Positions 1 through 6,549 of a DNA stretch of 9,824 nucleotides are shown here, piece by piece; positions within the stretch are counted from its first letter, which is position 1; every line of letters starts with the position of its first letter. Made by a program: the position numbers and the translations under genes. Source of the DNA: Maribacter sp. (GTDB lineage Bacteria > Bacteroidota > Bacteroidia > Flavobacteriales > Flavobacteriaceae); assembly GCA_018679695.1 (NCBI GenBank), contig JAHHKH010000450.1:1-9824 (forward strand). The letters are read 5' to 3'. The notes beneath the pieces are model-generated. The model had not been told where the DNA came from. It did no database searches and saw only the letters and a program-made list of their open reading frames with translations.

Positions 1-3
1 AAC

Positions 4-1347
4 TTAAATCACCCCTTGGGCAAGCATGGCATCGGCAACCTTTACGAAACCAGCAATATTGGCTCCTTTTACATAGTTGCAATATCCATCAGCTTCCTTA
101 CCAAATTCAATACATGAATCATGAATATCTGCCATAATACCTTTTAATCTTTCATCAACCTCTTCCCTGGTCCAACTAATACGCAATGAATTTTGTGACA
201 TTTCCAAACCAGAAGTGGCTACCCCTCCTGCATTGGAGGCCTTACCTGGGGCAAAAAGTATTTTTGCATCGTGGAAGGCATGGATCGCGTCTGCTGTGGA
301 AGGCATATTGGCTCCCTCGGCGACGCAGCTGCAACCATTATTCAAAAGCACTTTGGCATGATCAACATTCAACTCGTTTTGAGTAGCACATGGCAAGGCA
401 ATATCACATTTTACACCCCACGGTTTCTCCCCTTTATGGAATGTTGCTGAAGGGTATTTATCGGCATATTCGGAAATACGTCCCCTTCTATTGTTCTTCA
501 GGTCCATGACGAAAGCCAACTTTTCGTTGTCAATGCCGTCTTTGTCGAAAATATAACCGCTAGAATCGGATAGTGTCACCACCTTGCCCCCCAATTGAAT
601 CACTTTTTCAGCAGCAAATTGGGCCACGTTACCAGAACCTGAAATAACAACGGTCTTACCACTTACATCCTCATTTTTGGTTTTAAGCATGCTTTGGGCA
701 AAATATACGGTACCATAGCCTGTAGCTTCCGGACGGATTTTAGACCCTCCCCAAGAAAGCCCTTTACCAGTTAGGACACCTGTAAACTCGTTTCTAATTT
801 TCTTATACATTCCGAAAAGGAAACCAATTTCCCTGGCGCCAACTCCTATATCACCAGCAGGGACATCGGTATTTGGGCCAATATGCCGGTTCAATTCGAG
901 CATGAAGGCATGGCAAAATCGCATGACCTCGTCATCGGATTTACCTTTTGGGTCAAAGTCAGACCCCCCTTTACCACCACCCATAGGAAGCGTAGTCAAA
1001 CTGTTTTTGAAAACCTGTTCAAAAGCCAGGAACTTCAAGATACTGGCATTTACCGAAGGATGGAATCGCAATCCACCTTTATAGGGTCCAATGGCAGAGT
1101 TCATTTGGATTCGATAACCCCTGTTTACATGAATTTCACCTTTGTCATCTACCCAAGCAACCCGGAACGAAACCAATCGTTCGGGTTCGACCATTCGTAA
1201 GAGAATATTCTTTCCACTATAGATTTCATTTTTGAGGATGTACGGAATCACTGTTTCCGCCACTTCCTGTACTGCTTGGATAAACTCGGGTTCATGACCG
1301 TTTCGGGTCTTGACCTCATCCATGAATGCCTTGATCTTTGCCTCCAT
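4..1347 (-). CDS. gdhA: NADP-specific glutamate dehydrogenase
   Basis: This cytoplasmic enzyme catalyses reductive amination of 2-oxoglutarate with ammonium and NADPH to give glutamate, a main entry point of nitrogen into metabolism. The 447-residue product has the length usual for the hexameric bacterial GdhA type. Visible signatures are the substrate-binding region IGPYKGGLRF (residues 86-95, K90), the catalytic-lysine motif PMGGGKGGSDFDPKG (K126), the catalytic aspartate in PAGDIGVG (D166), a Rossmann turn SGSGNVAQ (236-243) for the nucleotide, and the C-terminal substrate loop SNAGGVATSGLEMSQN (371-386). The ATG start gives the expected N-terminus; no Shine-Dalgarno sequence is seen, as is normal in Bacteroidetes. 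The TAA stop lies three bases inside the left edge, so the gene is complete. NADP preference is inferred from the family. The gene stands alone, 213 bases downstream of the PLP-enzyme gene on the same strand. Confidence 0.97.
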   Translation of the reverse strand: MEAKIKAFMDEVKTRNGHEPEFIQAVQEVAETVIPYILKNEIYSGKNILLRMVEPERLVSFRVAWVDDKGEIHVNRGYRIQMNSAIGPYKGGLRFHPSVNASILKFLAFEQVFKNSLTTLPMGGGKGGSDFDPKGKSDDEVMRFCHAFMLELNRHIGPNTDVPAGDIGVGAREIGFLFGMYKKIRNEFTGVLTGKGLSWGGSKIRPEATGYGTVYFAQSMLKTKNEDVSGKTVVISGSGNVAQFAAEKVIQLGGKVVTLSDSSGYIFDKDGIDNEKLAFVMDLKNNRRGRISEYADKYPSATFHKGEKPWGVKCDIALPCATQNELNVDHAKVLLNNGCSCVAEGANMPSTADAIHAFHDAKILFAPGKASNAGGVATSGLEMSQNSLRISWTREEVDERLKGIMADIHDSCIEFGKEADGYCNYVKGANIAGFVKVADAMLAQGVI

Positions 1348-1396
1348 ATAATACGTATTGGTTATTATGTTTTTTATTGATTTGAAAATATAACGG

Positions 1397-1404
1397 CAAA
1401 AATA
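1397..1404 (-). promoter_or_regulatory. Candidate -7 promoter element of gdhA
   Basis: On the minus strand this reads TATTTTTG, an exact match to the Bacteroidetes -7 consensus TAnnTTTG. It sits about 50 bases upstream of the gdhA start codon, which would leave a leader of roughly 40 nt. No clear TTG/TTTG -33 element is found at 19-21 bases upstream, so the call rests on one AT-rich motif and could be chance. The rest of the 1348-1560 spacer is AT-rich and has no open frame with a credible product. Confidence 0.35.
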
Positions 1405-1460
1405 TAGTATTTCTATAATTTACACCCTATTTTTTTAAAAATACAGTAATTCTTTAGCGT

Positions 1461-1493
1461 TAATTGTTCTTCCGATTATCAGATTGACAATTA
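1461..1493. repeat. Inverted repeat in the gdhA upstream region
   Basis: TAATTGT (1461-1467) and ACAATTA (1487-1493) are perfect 7-base inverted arms around a 19-base spacer, upstream of the proposed gdhA -7 element. They might be half-sites for a regulator or a stem in a leader. The arms are AT-rich and short, so chance is a real alternative. Confidence 0.25.
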
Positions 1494-1512
1494 CGGCACG
1501 AATAATAGGGAT

Positions 1513-1531
1513 TAAAAATCCATAAGATTTT
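1513..1531 (-). terminator. Weak candidate terminator after the PLP-enzyme gene
   Basis: Read on the minus strand, AAAATC, a 5-base loop TTATG and GATTTT form a 6-bp hairpin directly continued by another T, about 30 bases past the stop codon of the PLP-enzyme gene. The stem has only one G-C pair, so it is a poor intrinsic terminator. It is recorded because nothing better lies between the two minus-strand genes. Confidence 0.2.
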
Positions 1532-1560
1532 GAGCGAGGTATACGGCAAGCACTAAATGT

Positions 1561-2715
1561 TTATCCTATAGCCTGCTCCAAATCGGCAATAAGATCGTCA
1601 ACATCCTCGATACCTACACTTAAGCGGATCAAGGCATCTACCACACCACTTTTCTCCCGTTCCTCCTTGGGTATACTGGCATGGGTCATACTCGCCGGGT
1701 GGCCCGCCAAACTCTCCACGCCCCCTAGTGATTCTGCTAAGGTGAACAGCTGTAACTTCTCAACGATCTTTATAGCATCATCATAGTTGCTGCCTTTGGT
1801 TATAAAAGAGATCATACCACCGAAACCCTTCATCTGTTCCTTGGCAACATTGTGATTGGGATGGTCCTCAAAGCCAGGCCAGTATACTTTCTCGATTTTA
1901 GGATGATCGGCAAGAAAATTGGCAATAGCAATGCCGTTTTCGTTATGCCGTTGCATGCGTACATGCAAGGTCTTGATTCCCCGCAAGACCAAAAAACTGT
2001 CCATGGGGCCACAAACGGCACCACTCGCATTTTGAATAAAATAAAGTTTATCCGCCAATGTCTTGTCCTTGACCACTAGGCCTCCAACAACCACATCGCT
2101 ATGACCTCCCAGATATTTTGTCGCGGAATGCATCACGATATCGGCACCCAGATCCAAGGGTTGTTGTATATATGGGGTTGCGAACGTATTATCTACCGCG
2201 AGCAGTACACCATGCTTTCTGGCCATATCGGAAACTGCCTTAATATTGATGATGTTCATCATAGGGTTGGTAGGGGTTTCGACCCAAATCAATTTTGTTT
2301 TGTCATTGATATAGCCCTCAATCTTACCGGGATCCTGCATCCCGATAAAGTGGAAAGTGATGCCGTATTTCTCGAAAATCTGTTTGAAAAGTCGGTAACT
2401 ACCCCCATACAAATCGTTTGTGGAAACTACCTCATCACCGGGATTCAACAATTTTATCACGGCATCCATGGCCGCAAGGCCACTGGCAAATGCAAGCCCG
2501 TATTTCCCATTTTCAATACTGGCCAAAGAGTTTTCCAAAGCGGTACGGGTAGGGTTTCCGCTACGGGAATACTCAAACCCCTTATGCCCACCAGGTGTTG
2601 TTTGCGCGTAGGTCGACGTTTGGTAAATAGGAGGCATTACTGCACCATAGGCCTTATCAGGGTGTTGACCGCCGTGAATGGTTTTACTGTTGAATTTTAA
2701 ATCTTTACTACCCAT
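1561..2715 (-). CDS. Cystathionine gamma-synthase / gamma-lyase family PLP enzyme
   Basis: This is a trans-sulfuration enzyme of the Cys/Met-metabolism PLP family (fold type I), probably forming cystathionine from an activated homoserine and cysteine, or cleaving cystathionine to cysteine. The 384 residues match the usual length. Motifs in order are YSRSGNPTR (49-57, PLP phosphate binding by the neighbouring subunit), FASGLAAM (76-83), ETPTNP (146-151), VDNTFATP (174-181, D175 to the pyridine nitrogen), HSATKYLGGH (196-205, Schiff-base lysine K200), SLGGVESLAGHPASMTH, and the C-terminal IRLSVGIED that holds the substrate-carboxylate arginine. MetB and MccB (gamma-lyase) share all of these, so I leave the symbol empty; flavobacterial homologues are usually named cystathionine gamma-synthase. 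The ATG start lies about 12 bases from the inferred transcription start. The gene is transcribed divergently from the lipoprotein gene, and an inverted repeat covers its promoter. Confidence 0.93.
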   Translation of the reverse strand: MGSKDLKFNSKTIHGGQHPDKAYGAVMPPIYQTSTYAQTTPGGHKGFEYSRSGNPTRTALENSLASIENGKYGLAFASGLAAMDAVIKLLNPGDEVVSTNDLYGGSYRLFKQIFEKYGITFHFIGMQDPGKIEGYINDKTKLIWVETPTNPMMNIINIKAVSDMARKHGVLLAVDNTFATPYIQQPLDLGADIVMHSATKYLGGHSDVVVGGLVVKDKTLADKLYFIQNASGAVCGPMDSFLVLRGIKTLHVRMQRHNENGIAIANFLADHPKIEKVYWPGFEDHPNHNVAKEQMKGFGGMISFITKGSNYDDAIKIVEKLQLFTLAESLGGVESLAGHPASMTHASIPKEEREKSGVVDALIRLSVGIEDVDDLIADLEQAIG

Positions 2716-2728
2716 AAGCTATAATTTT

Positions 2729-2744
2729 CAATACAAATGTATTG
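2729..2744. repeat. 7+7 bp dyad over the -7 element
   Basis: CAATACA (2729-2735), two bases AA, then TGTATTG (2738-2744) is a perfect inverted repeat. It overlaps the predicted -7 element of the PLP-enzyme promoter and shares bases 2741-2744 with the larger dyad next to it. It could be a second regulator site or simply follow from the symmetry of an AT-rich promoter. Confidence 0.45.
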
Positions 2745-2764
2745 TTATCTTTTGGAGATAACAA
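2734..2764 (-). promoter_or_regulatory. Promoter of the cystathionine synthase/lyase gene
   Basis: On the minus strand, TTG (2764-2762) is followed after exactly 20 bases by TACATTTG (2741-2734). This fits the Bacteroidetes sigma-factor arrangement of a -33 TTG, a spacer of about 19-21 bases and a -7 TAnnTTTG. The predicted transcription start is near 2727, giving a very short leader before the ATG at 2715. Both elements and the spacing agree, making this the best promoter in the window. Confidence 0.6.
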
Positions 2765-2765
2765 T
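2741..2765. promoter_or_regulatory. Candidate operator: perfect 10+10 bp inverted repeat
   Basis: The arms ATTGTTATCT (2741-2750) and AGATAACAAT (2756-2765) are perfectly complementary around the 5-base centre TTTGG. The dyad reaches from the -33 TTG to the first base of the -7 element of the PLP-enzyme promoter, where a bound dimeric repressor would block RNA polymerase. A terminator is unlikely: there is no T-tract on either side and it lies upstream of both genes. Because the spacer is only 88 bases, a bound protein could also affect the divergent lipoprotein gene. The regulator is not identifiable from the sequence. Confidence 0.6.
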
Positions 2766-2803
2766 GAAGCTGTAATTTAGCAAAATCAAAACACAAGAAC
2801 CCA

Positions 2804-3547
2804 ATGAAAGCCCCAATTCGCCTTTTTTTGATTTTTCTCTTGCTTCTAGGTTGCAATGAAGACCACAAACTTATCTTTGAACCCTATACCATCTCTGATA
2901 AGGAGTGCCCAGAGTGCCCCAATATTTCGATTGAAATCCCCAAGGCCCTGGAACAATCAAAACTTAACGAGACCATAAATACCGCCATTGAGGAAGAATT
3001 GATTTCGCTCCTCGTCTTTGATGATGATATCGAAGCCTCATCAATCCAAGAAGCCATTAAATCCTTTAAAAACGGCTATGAGGAACTTAATAAGCTATAT
3101 CCCGATGAAACGGCAAGGTGGGAAGCAAAAATTACCGGAGTAGTTTCCTTTGAGGACAAGAACATGATCACCATTGCCCTTAACTCTTATCTTTTCACTG
3201 GAGGGGCCCATGGCTATACTACTAGAAATTTCCTGAATTTTAACAAACGTAAAGGAAATGAGATTGAAAACTGGGAACTCTTCAAGGACCAAGAACATTT
3301 TAAAAACTTCGCTGAGGCAAAATTTCGAATTCAAGAGGATATCCCCCAGGATAGCCCTATCAATAGTACAGGATTTATGTTTGAACAGGATGAATTTTAT
3401 CTACCAGAGAACATAGGGTTTACCGAAAAAGGACTTGTTTTACTTTATAACCAATATGAGGTTGCCTCCTATGCAGATGGTGCCATAGAATTGCTCTTGC
3501 CTTACCCCGAAGTAAAGAACTATTTGACCAAGAAAGTGAAATCCTAG
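2804..3547 (+). CDS. DUF3298-domain lipoprotein (RsiV-like fold)
   Basis: This is a predicted lipid-anchored envelope protein of 247 residues with no known enzymatic function. Residues 1-17 form a signal peptide with a hydrophobic core and the lipobox LLGC, placing the acylated cysteine at C17. A small CPEC pair (C35, C38) follows. The middle holds a DUF4163-like part, and the segment FTGGAHGYTTRNFLNF (131-146) is the characteristic DUF3298 stretch. The C-terminal part (about 209-241), with YEVASYADG and LLPYPEVKNYL, matches the end of that domain. The same architecture occurs in RsiV, the lysozyme-binding anti-sigma factor, but the cytoplasmic anti-sigma and transmembrane parts are absent, so only an extracytoplasmic binding role can be inferred. 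The acidic residues after the cysteine (NED) loosely recall Bacteroidetes surface-export signals. The ATG start is fixed by the signal peptide. Confidence 0.85.
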   Translation: MKAPIRLFLIFLLLLGCNEDHKLIFEPYTISDKECPECPNISIEIPKALEQSKLNETINTAIEEELISLLVFDDDIEASSIQEAIKSFKNGYEELNKLYPDETARWEAKITGVVSFEDKNMITIALNSYLFTGGAHGYTTRNFLNFNKRKGNEIENWELFKDQEHFKNFAEAKFRIQEDIPQDSPINSTGFMFEQDEFYLPENIGFTEKGLVLLYNQYEVASYADGAIELLLPYPEVKNYLTKKVKS

Positions 3548-4023
3548 CCTTTGACTTCGCTCAACAGCATTTTTTCGAGCGACAGGATTACCCCTAAATG
3601 CAAGCCTTCATGAAACATATTGAATGCGATTGCATCCTCAACATCCTTTAGGGTAACTTTTGCACTTGTAGTATACTCGTTAAAATCCTTAAAAACACCA
3701 TTTTCATAATCTTCTTGGGCCCACTCAATAGTCGAAAACAAAAAACCTTTGATCCTATCCAATTCCTCATCAGTGGCCTTCCCATCAGGAACAGTGCCCT
3801 TTTTAAACTTATCTATGAGCTCATCGGGAACCTTCATTTCTTGCCCGCTTAAATTATATACCAATAATTGCTGGGTAACCACAACATGGGCGATATTCCA
3901 CCAAATGTTATTTCTATAGCCATCAGGGATTTTTAGTAATTGTTCCTTGGGGGTACCAGTAAGAATCTTATACAGTATCTTACGGTTTTGAAGCGTTATG
4001 TTGAATAATTTTTCCAAGATCAT
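3544..4023 (-). CDS. DinB-like putative metalloenzyme
   Basis: This 159-residue cytoplasmic protein belongs to the DinB/YfiT-like four-helix-bundle superfamily. Members often bind a divalent metal through three histidines, and some are thiol-dependent transferases (for example of bacillithiol or mycothiol). The likely triad is visible: H46 in WWNIAHVV, and H138 and H142 in FNMFHEGLHLG. The length is normal for the family. The ATG at 4021-4023 gives the expected N-terminal helix beginning MILEKLFNITLQNRK. The stop codon overlaps that of the convergent lipoprotein gene in a shared CTAG, leaving no room for a separate terminator. The substrate is unknown; despite the name, DNA-damage induction should not be assumed. 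Confidence 0.85.
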   Translation of the reverse strand: MILEKLFNITLQNRKILYKILTGTPKEQLLKIPDGYRNNIWWNIAHVVVTQQLLVYNLSGQEMKVPDELIDKFKKGTVPDGKATDEELDRIKGFLFSTIEWAQEDYENGVFKDFNEYTTSAKVTLKDVEDAIAFNMFHEGLHLGVILSLEKMLLSEVKG

Positions 4024-4133
4024 CGGTTTAAGATGGGATTAAAAATAGAACTTTCCATTGAAAATAGGTTTCTTTGTCAAAAGAAAAATCTGAATATACG
4101 ACTGATCATTCATACACCTTAGCATTACTACCG

Positions 4134-4487
4134 ATGAAAAAAATATACTTCCTTAGTACCTGTGATACTTGCAAACGAATTTTAAAGGAATTACAACCGT
4201 TAGATCAATTTGAATTACAGGACATAAAGACCGAGGCAATCACTGAAACGCAATTGCTGGAAATGAAAGAGCGCGCTGGAAGCCATGAGTCACTTTTCAG
4301 TAAACGGGCGCGATTATATAAAGAAAGGGGATTGGGCGAAAAAACACTATCCGAATCGGATTACGGCAAATTGATTTTAGAACACTACACTTTTTTAAAG
4401 CGTCCCGTCATTGTGTTCAATGACAAAATTTTCATTGGGAATAGCAAAAAAGTTATTGAAATGGCCAAAGAAAATATACACTCTTGA
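4134..4487 (+). CDS. ArsC/Spx family thioredoxin-fold protein (arsenate reductase-like)
   Basis: This is a cytoplasmic protein of 117 residues in the ArsC/Spx/YffB family. Classical ArsC reduces arsenate to arsenite with glutathione and glutaredoxin, but many homologues have unknown redox roles. The N-terminus KKIYFLSTCDTCKRI carries a CxxC pair (C10, C13) at the active-site position, as in Spx, where E. coli ArsC has a single cysteine. SLFSKRARLYKERGL (53-67) and the LKRPVIVFND segment (88-97, R90-P91) are typical of the fold and anion site. I chose the ATG at 4134; an upstream in-frame TTG at 4074 would add 20 residues that do not look like the family. The stop overlaps the start of the transporter gene, so the two are probably translated from one message. 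Arsenate reduction itself is not established. Confidence 0.82.
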   Translation: MKKIYFLSTCDTCKRILKELQPLDQFELQDIKTEAITETQLLEMKERAGSHESLFSKRARLYKERGLGEKTLSESDYGKLILEHYTFLKRPVIVFNDKIFIGNSKKVIEMAKENIHS

Positions 4488-5371
4488 GTAAACGAACTCT
4501 GGCAATTTTAGCTGCCATTGGGGCTACCGGTATTTATGGTCTCAACCATACCATTGCCAAGGGTGTAATGCCCAGTTACGTGGGGGCCTTTGGATTTGTA
4601 ATGTTAAGGGTTATTGGTGCCACCAGCTTGTTTTGGGCTATTTCGATTTTTGGGCCTAAGGAGAAAATCGATAAAAAAGATTACTTACGCATGCTCGTTT
4701 GTGCCATCTTGGGTATGGGAGTCAATATGTTGGTTTTTTTTAAAGGCCTGTCGCTTTCAACTCCCATAAACAGCGCTGTATTGGTAACTACCACTCCTAT
4801 TATCGTATTGATCATGTCGTCCCTCTTGATCAAGGAAAAAATTACCAAAAGAAAAGTTTCTGGTATTTTTATCGGCTTGATCGGGGCTTTGGGGTTGATA
4901 TTATTCGGTACAGAAATTCGGCAAGATGCCCCGAATATTCCGCTTGGGAATTTCCTGATTCTAATGAACTCGGTCTTCTATGGTACCTATTTGATACTTG
5001 CCAAAATATTAATTTCAAAATACCATCCATTTACGTTTATGAAATGGTTGTTTTCTTTGGGTATTTTGATTTGCCTGCCCTTTGGCTATCAAGAATTCAT
5101 GGAAATTAAATGGTCGCTTTTGCCTTTTGATATGATATGGCGGATTGTGTTCGTGATCATTGGCACTACATTTTGCACCTATCTCTTCAATATTTTTGCC
5201 CTTACACAATTAAAAGCTTCGACCTTAAGTGCATTCGTATATGTACAACCTCTTATCGGTATTCTTTTTGCCATTGCCGTAGGTAAGGATTCACTGACAC
5301 TAATAAAGGTCTTGGCGGCAGCAATGGTATTAGTTGGTGTTTATCTTTCAAGTAAAAAGGTTCGGCCTTAA
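4484..5371 (+). CDS. EamA/DMT-superfamily transporter
   Basis: This is an inner-membrane protein of 295 residues with the two tandem EamA repeats of the drug/metabolite transporter superfamily (about residues 1-140 and 150-290), giving ten hydrophobic segments as expected. The first repeat contains the conserved LSTPINSAVLVTTTPIIVLI stretch and a following IKEKITKRK loop; the second has LKASTLSAFVYVQPLIGILFA. Substrates in this family range from amino acids and nucleosides to drugs and cannot be read from sequence. The start is TTG at 4484, inside the TTGA overlap with the upstream stop codon. The resulting MSKRTLAILAAIGATGIYGLNHTIAKG begins the first membrane helix correctly, and the first in-frame ATG would remove that helix. 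The overlap suggests translational coupling to the ArsC-like gene. Export of a product linked to that gene is only a guess. Confidence 0.9.
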   Translation: MSKRTLAILAAIGATGIYGLNHTIAKGVMPSYVGAFGFVMLRVIGATSLFWAISIFGPKEKIDKKDYLRMLVCAILGMGVNMLVFFKGLSLSTPINSAVLVTTTPIIVLIMSSLLIKEKITKRKVSGIFIGLIGALGLILFGTEIRQDAPNIPLGNFLILMNSVFYGTYLILAKILISKYHPFTFMKWLFSLGILICLPFGYQEFMEIKWSLLPFDMIWRIVFVIIGTTFCTYLFNIFALTQLKASTLSAFVYVQPLIGILFAIAVGKDSLTLIKVLAAAMVLVGVYLSSKKVRP

Positions 5372-5444
5372 AACGGTCCCACACCATATTTTGTCATTCT
5401 AAGGAACACCAAACTCTTTTTGAAACATACATTCTCGAATTATT

Positions 5445-5464
5445 TTATTATGCATGCATAATAA
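5445..5464. promoter_or_regulatory. Perfect 20-bp palindrome, candidate operator
   Basis: TTATTATGCA (5445-5454) is followed directly by its exact reverse complement TGCATAATAA (5455-5464), with no central spacer. It lies 78 bases before the nitronate monooxygenase start codon. It also overlaps the place where a -33 element would sit relative to the TAGTTTTG motif at 5480-5487. This position and symmetry suit a dimeric regulator. The sequence is AT-rich and has no T-tract typical of a terminator for the upstream transporter gene. Confidence 0.5.
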
Positions 5465-5479
5465 TCATAAAAAATACCC

Positions 5480-5487
5480 TAGTTTTG
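5480..5487 (+). promoter_or_regulatory. Candidate -7 element for the flavoenzyme operon
   Basis: TAGTTTTG matches the Bacteroidetes -7 consensus TAnnTTTG exactly and lies 55 bases upstream of the ATG at 5543, implying a leader of about 50 nt. No clear TTG is found 19-21 bases further upstream, where the palindrome lies instead. The promoter may therefore be weak or need an activator. The 171-base spacer (5372-5542) shows no other feature. Confidence 0.45.
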
Positions 5488-5542
5488 GGTAATCACGAAT
5501 AATTTCTTCAAAGAATTTATTCCTATTTTAGAACCATAAAAT

Positions 5543-6523
5543 ATGACCATGAATACTAAAACAGCCTTCATAAAAGATCTTTCATTACCGGTAATTGCAG
5601 CACCAATGTTCCTGATATCGGGACCCAAATTGGTGATAGAATGCTGTAAAAAGGGTATCGTTGGCACCTTCCCTGCCCTTAACCAACGTACCAGTGAAGG
5701 GTTCGAGGAATGGCTCATCGAAATCAAAAAGGCATTGGCTGACTTTGAAAAAAAGACCGGTAAAAAAGCCGCCCCTTTTGGGGTAAATCTCATTGTACAC
5801 CCTACAAATCCACGATTGGAAGCCGATATAAAACTCTGTATAAAGCATAAGGTGCCATTGATTATCACTTCATTAGGAGCGGTTTCGCAAGTAGTGGATG
5901 CAATACACAGTTATGGCGGTCTTGTTTTTCATGATGTGATTAAAAAGAGACATGCCCAAAAAGCTGCCGGGGCAGGCGTTGACGGACTCATTTTAGTTTC
6001 AGCCGGTGCAGGCGGTCATGCAGGTACCATAAACCCGATGACCCTAGTAGCTGAAATCAAAAAATTCTATAAAAAGACCATAATTCTTTCGGGATGCATA
6101 AGCAATGGCCGGGATATTGCGTCCGCTTTACAAATGGGTGCAGATTTGGCCTATATGGGTACACGATTCATCAATGTGAAAGAAAGCAAGGCAACGGAGG
6201 ACTATAGGAAAATGATTATAGATTCGGGCGCTAGTGATGTGGTCTATACCGCCTCCATTTCAGGGGTACATGCAAATTTCCTGGGAGCCAGTTTAAAAGC
6301 CGCAGGGATTACAGAGGAAGATCTGAAAAAAGACACCAAAATAGATTTTGGCAAGGAAATGGATACGGAGGCAAAAGCCTGGAAAACCATTTGGTCTGCT
6401 GGTCAAGGAGTCGCAACTATTGAGAATGTATTGCCCGTCTCAGAATTGGTAGATACGTTGAAATCGGAATTTAAATCGGCAATTGAGGCCCAATCGAAAT
6501 TATTGGAGACTTATCCCAAATAA
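5543..6523 (+). CDS. Nitronate monooxygenase / NAD(P)H-dependent flavin oxidoreductase family protein
   Basis: This is a probable FMN-dependent TIM-barrel enzyme of the nitronate monooxygenase (2-nitropropane dioxygenase-like) family, 326 residues and cytoplasmic. Visible family signatures are LPVIAAPMF (15-23) at the first strand, FGVNLIV (79-85), the glycine-rich active-site motif SAGAGGHAGTINPM (153-166, H159 as likely catalytic histidine), and the FMN-phosphate region ILSGCISNGRDIASALQMGADLAYMGTRF (181-209). Family members oxidise alkyl nitronates, act as NADH:quinone reductases or serve in enoyl reduction, so the natural substrate is open. Two ATGs lie close together (5543 and 5549), and the second would remove only two residues. 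The gene is followed after 26 bases by a hydrolase gene on the same strand, suggesting an operon. Confidence 0.9.
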   Translation: MTMNTKTAFIKDLSLPVIAAPMFLISGPKLVIECCKKGIVGTFPALNQRTSEGFEEWLIEIKKALADFEKKTGKKAAPFGVNLIVHPTNPRLEADIKLCIKHKVPLIITSLGAVSQVVDAIHSYGGLVFHDVIKKRHAQKAAGAGVDGLILVSAGAGGHAGTINPMTLVAEIKKFYKKTIILSGCISNGRDIASALQMGADLAYMGTRFINVKESKATEDYRKMIIDSGASDVVYTASISGVHANFLGASLKAAGITEEDLKKDTKIDFGKEMDTEAKAWKTIWSAGQGVATIENVLPVSELVDTLKSEFKSAIEAQSKLLETYPK

Positions 6524-6549
6524 TCCAAGGACATCTATTTCATGAAATA

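Noticed and set aside
1348..1560. Possible small gene or structured RNA in the 213-base spacer upstream of gdhA
   Set aside because: No credible open frame and no strong G-C-containing structure could be seen; only weak AT-rich repeats and a candidate -7 motif are present.
2101..2700. Open frame of 199 codons on the plus strand opposite the cystathionine synthase/lyase gene
   Set aside because: It lies wholly antisense to a gene with complete family motifs, and its translation is rich in Cys, His and Arg with no recognisable domain, as expected of a shadow frame.
4074..4133. N-terminal extension of the ArsC-like protein from TTG 4074
   Set aside because: The 20 added residues are hydrophilic and unlike the family, whose fold starts at KKIYFLSTC; the ATG at 4134 fits.
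5501..5520. Short inverted repeat TTCTT/AAGAA in the flavoenzyme leader
   Set aside because: Five-base AT-rich arms with a 2-base gap are too likely by chance to report as a site.
5479..5868. Open frame of 129 codons on the minus strand opposite the start of the nitronate monooxygenase gene
   Set aside because: It covers the conserved N-terminal motifs of the flavoenzyme in antisense and its product resembles nothing; no promoter is seen for it.
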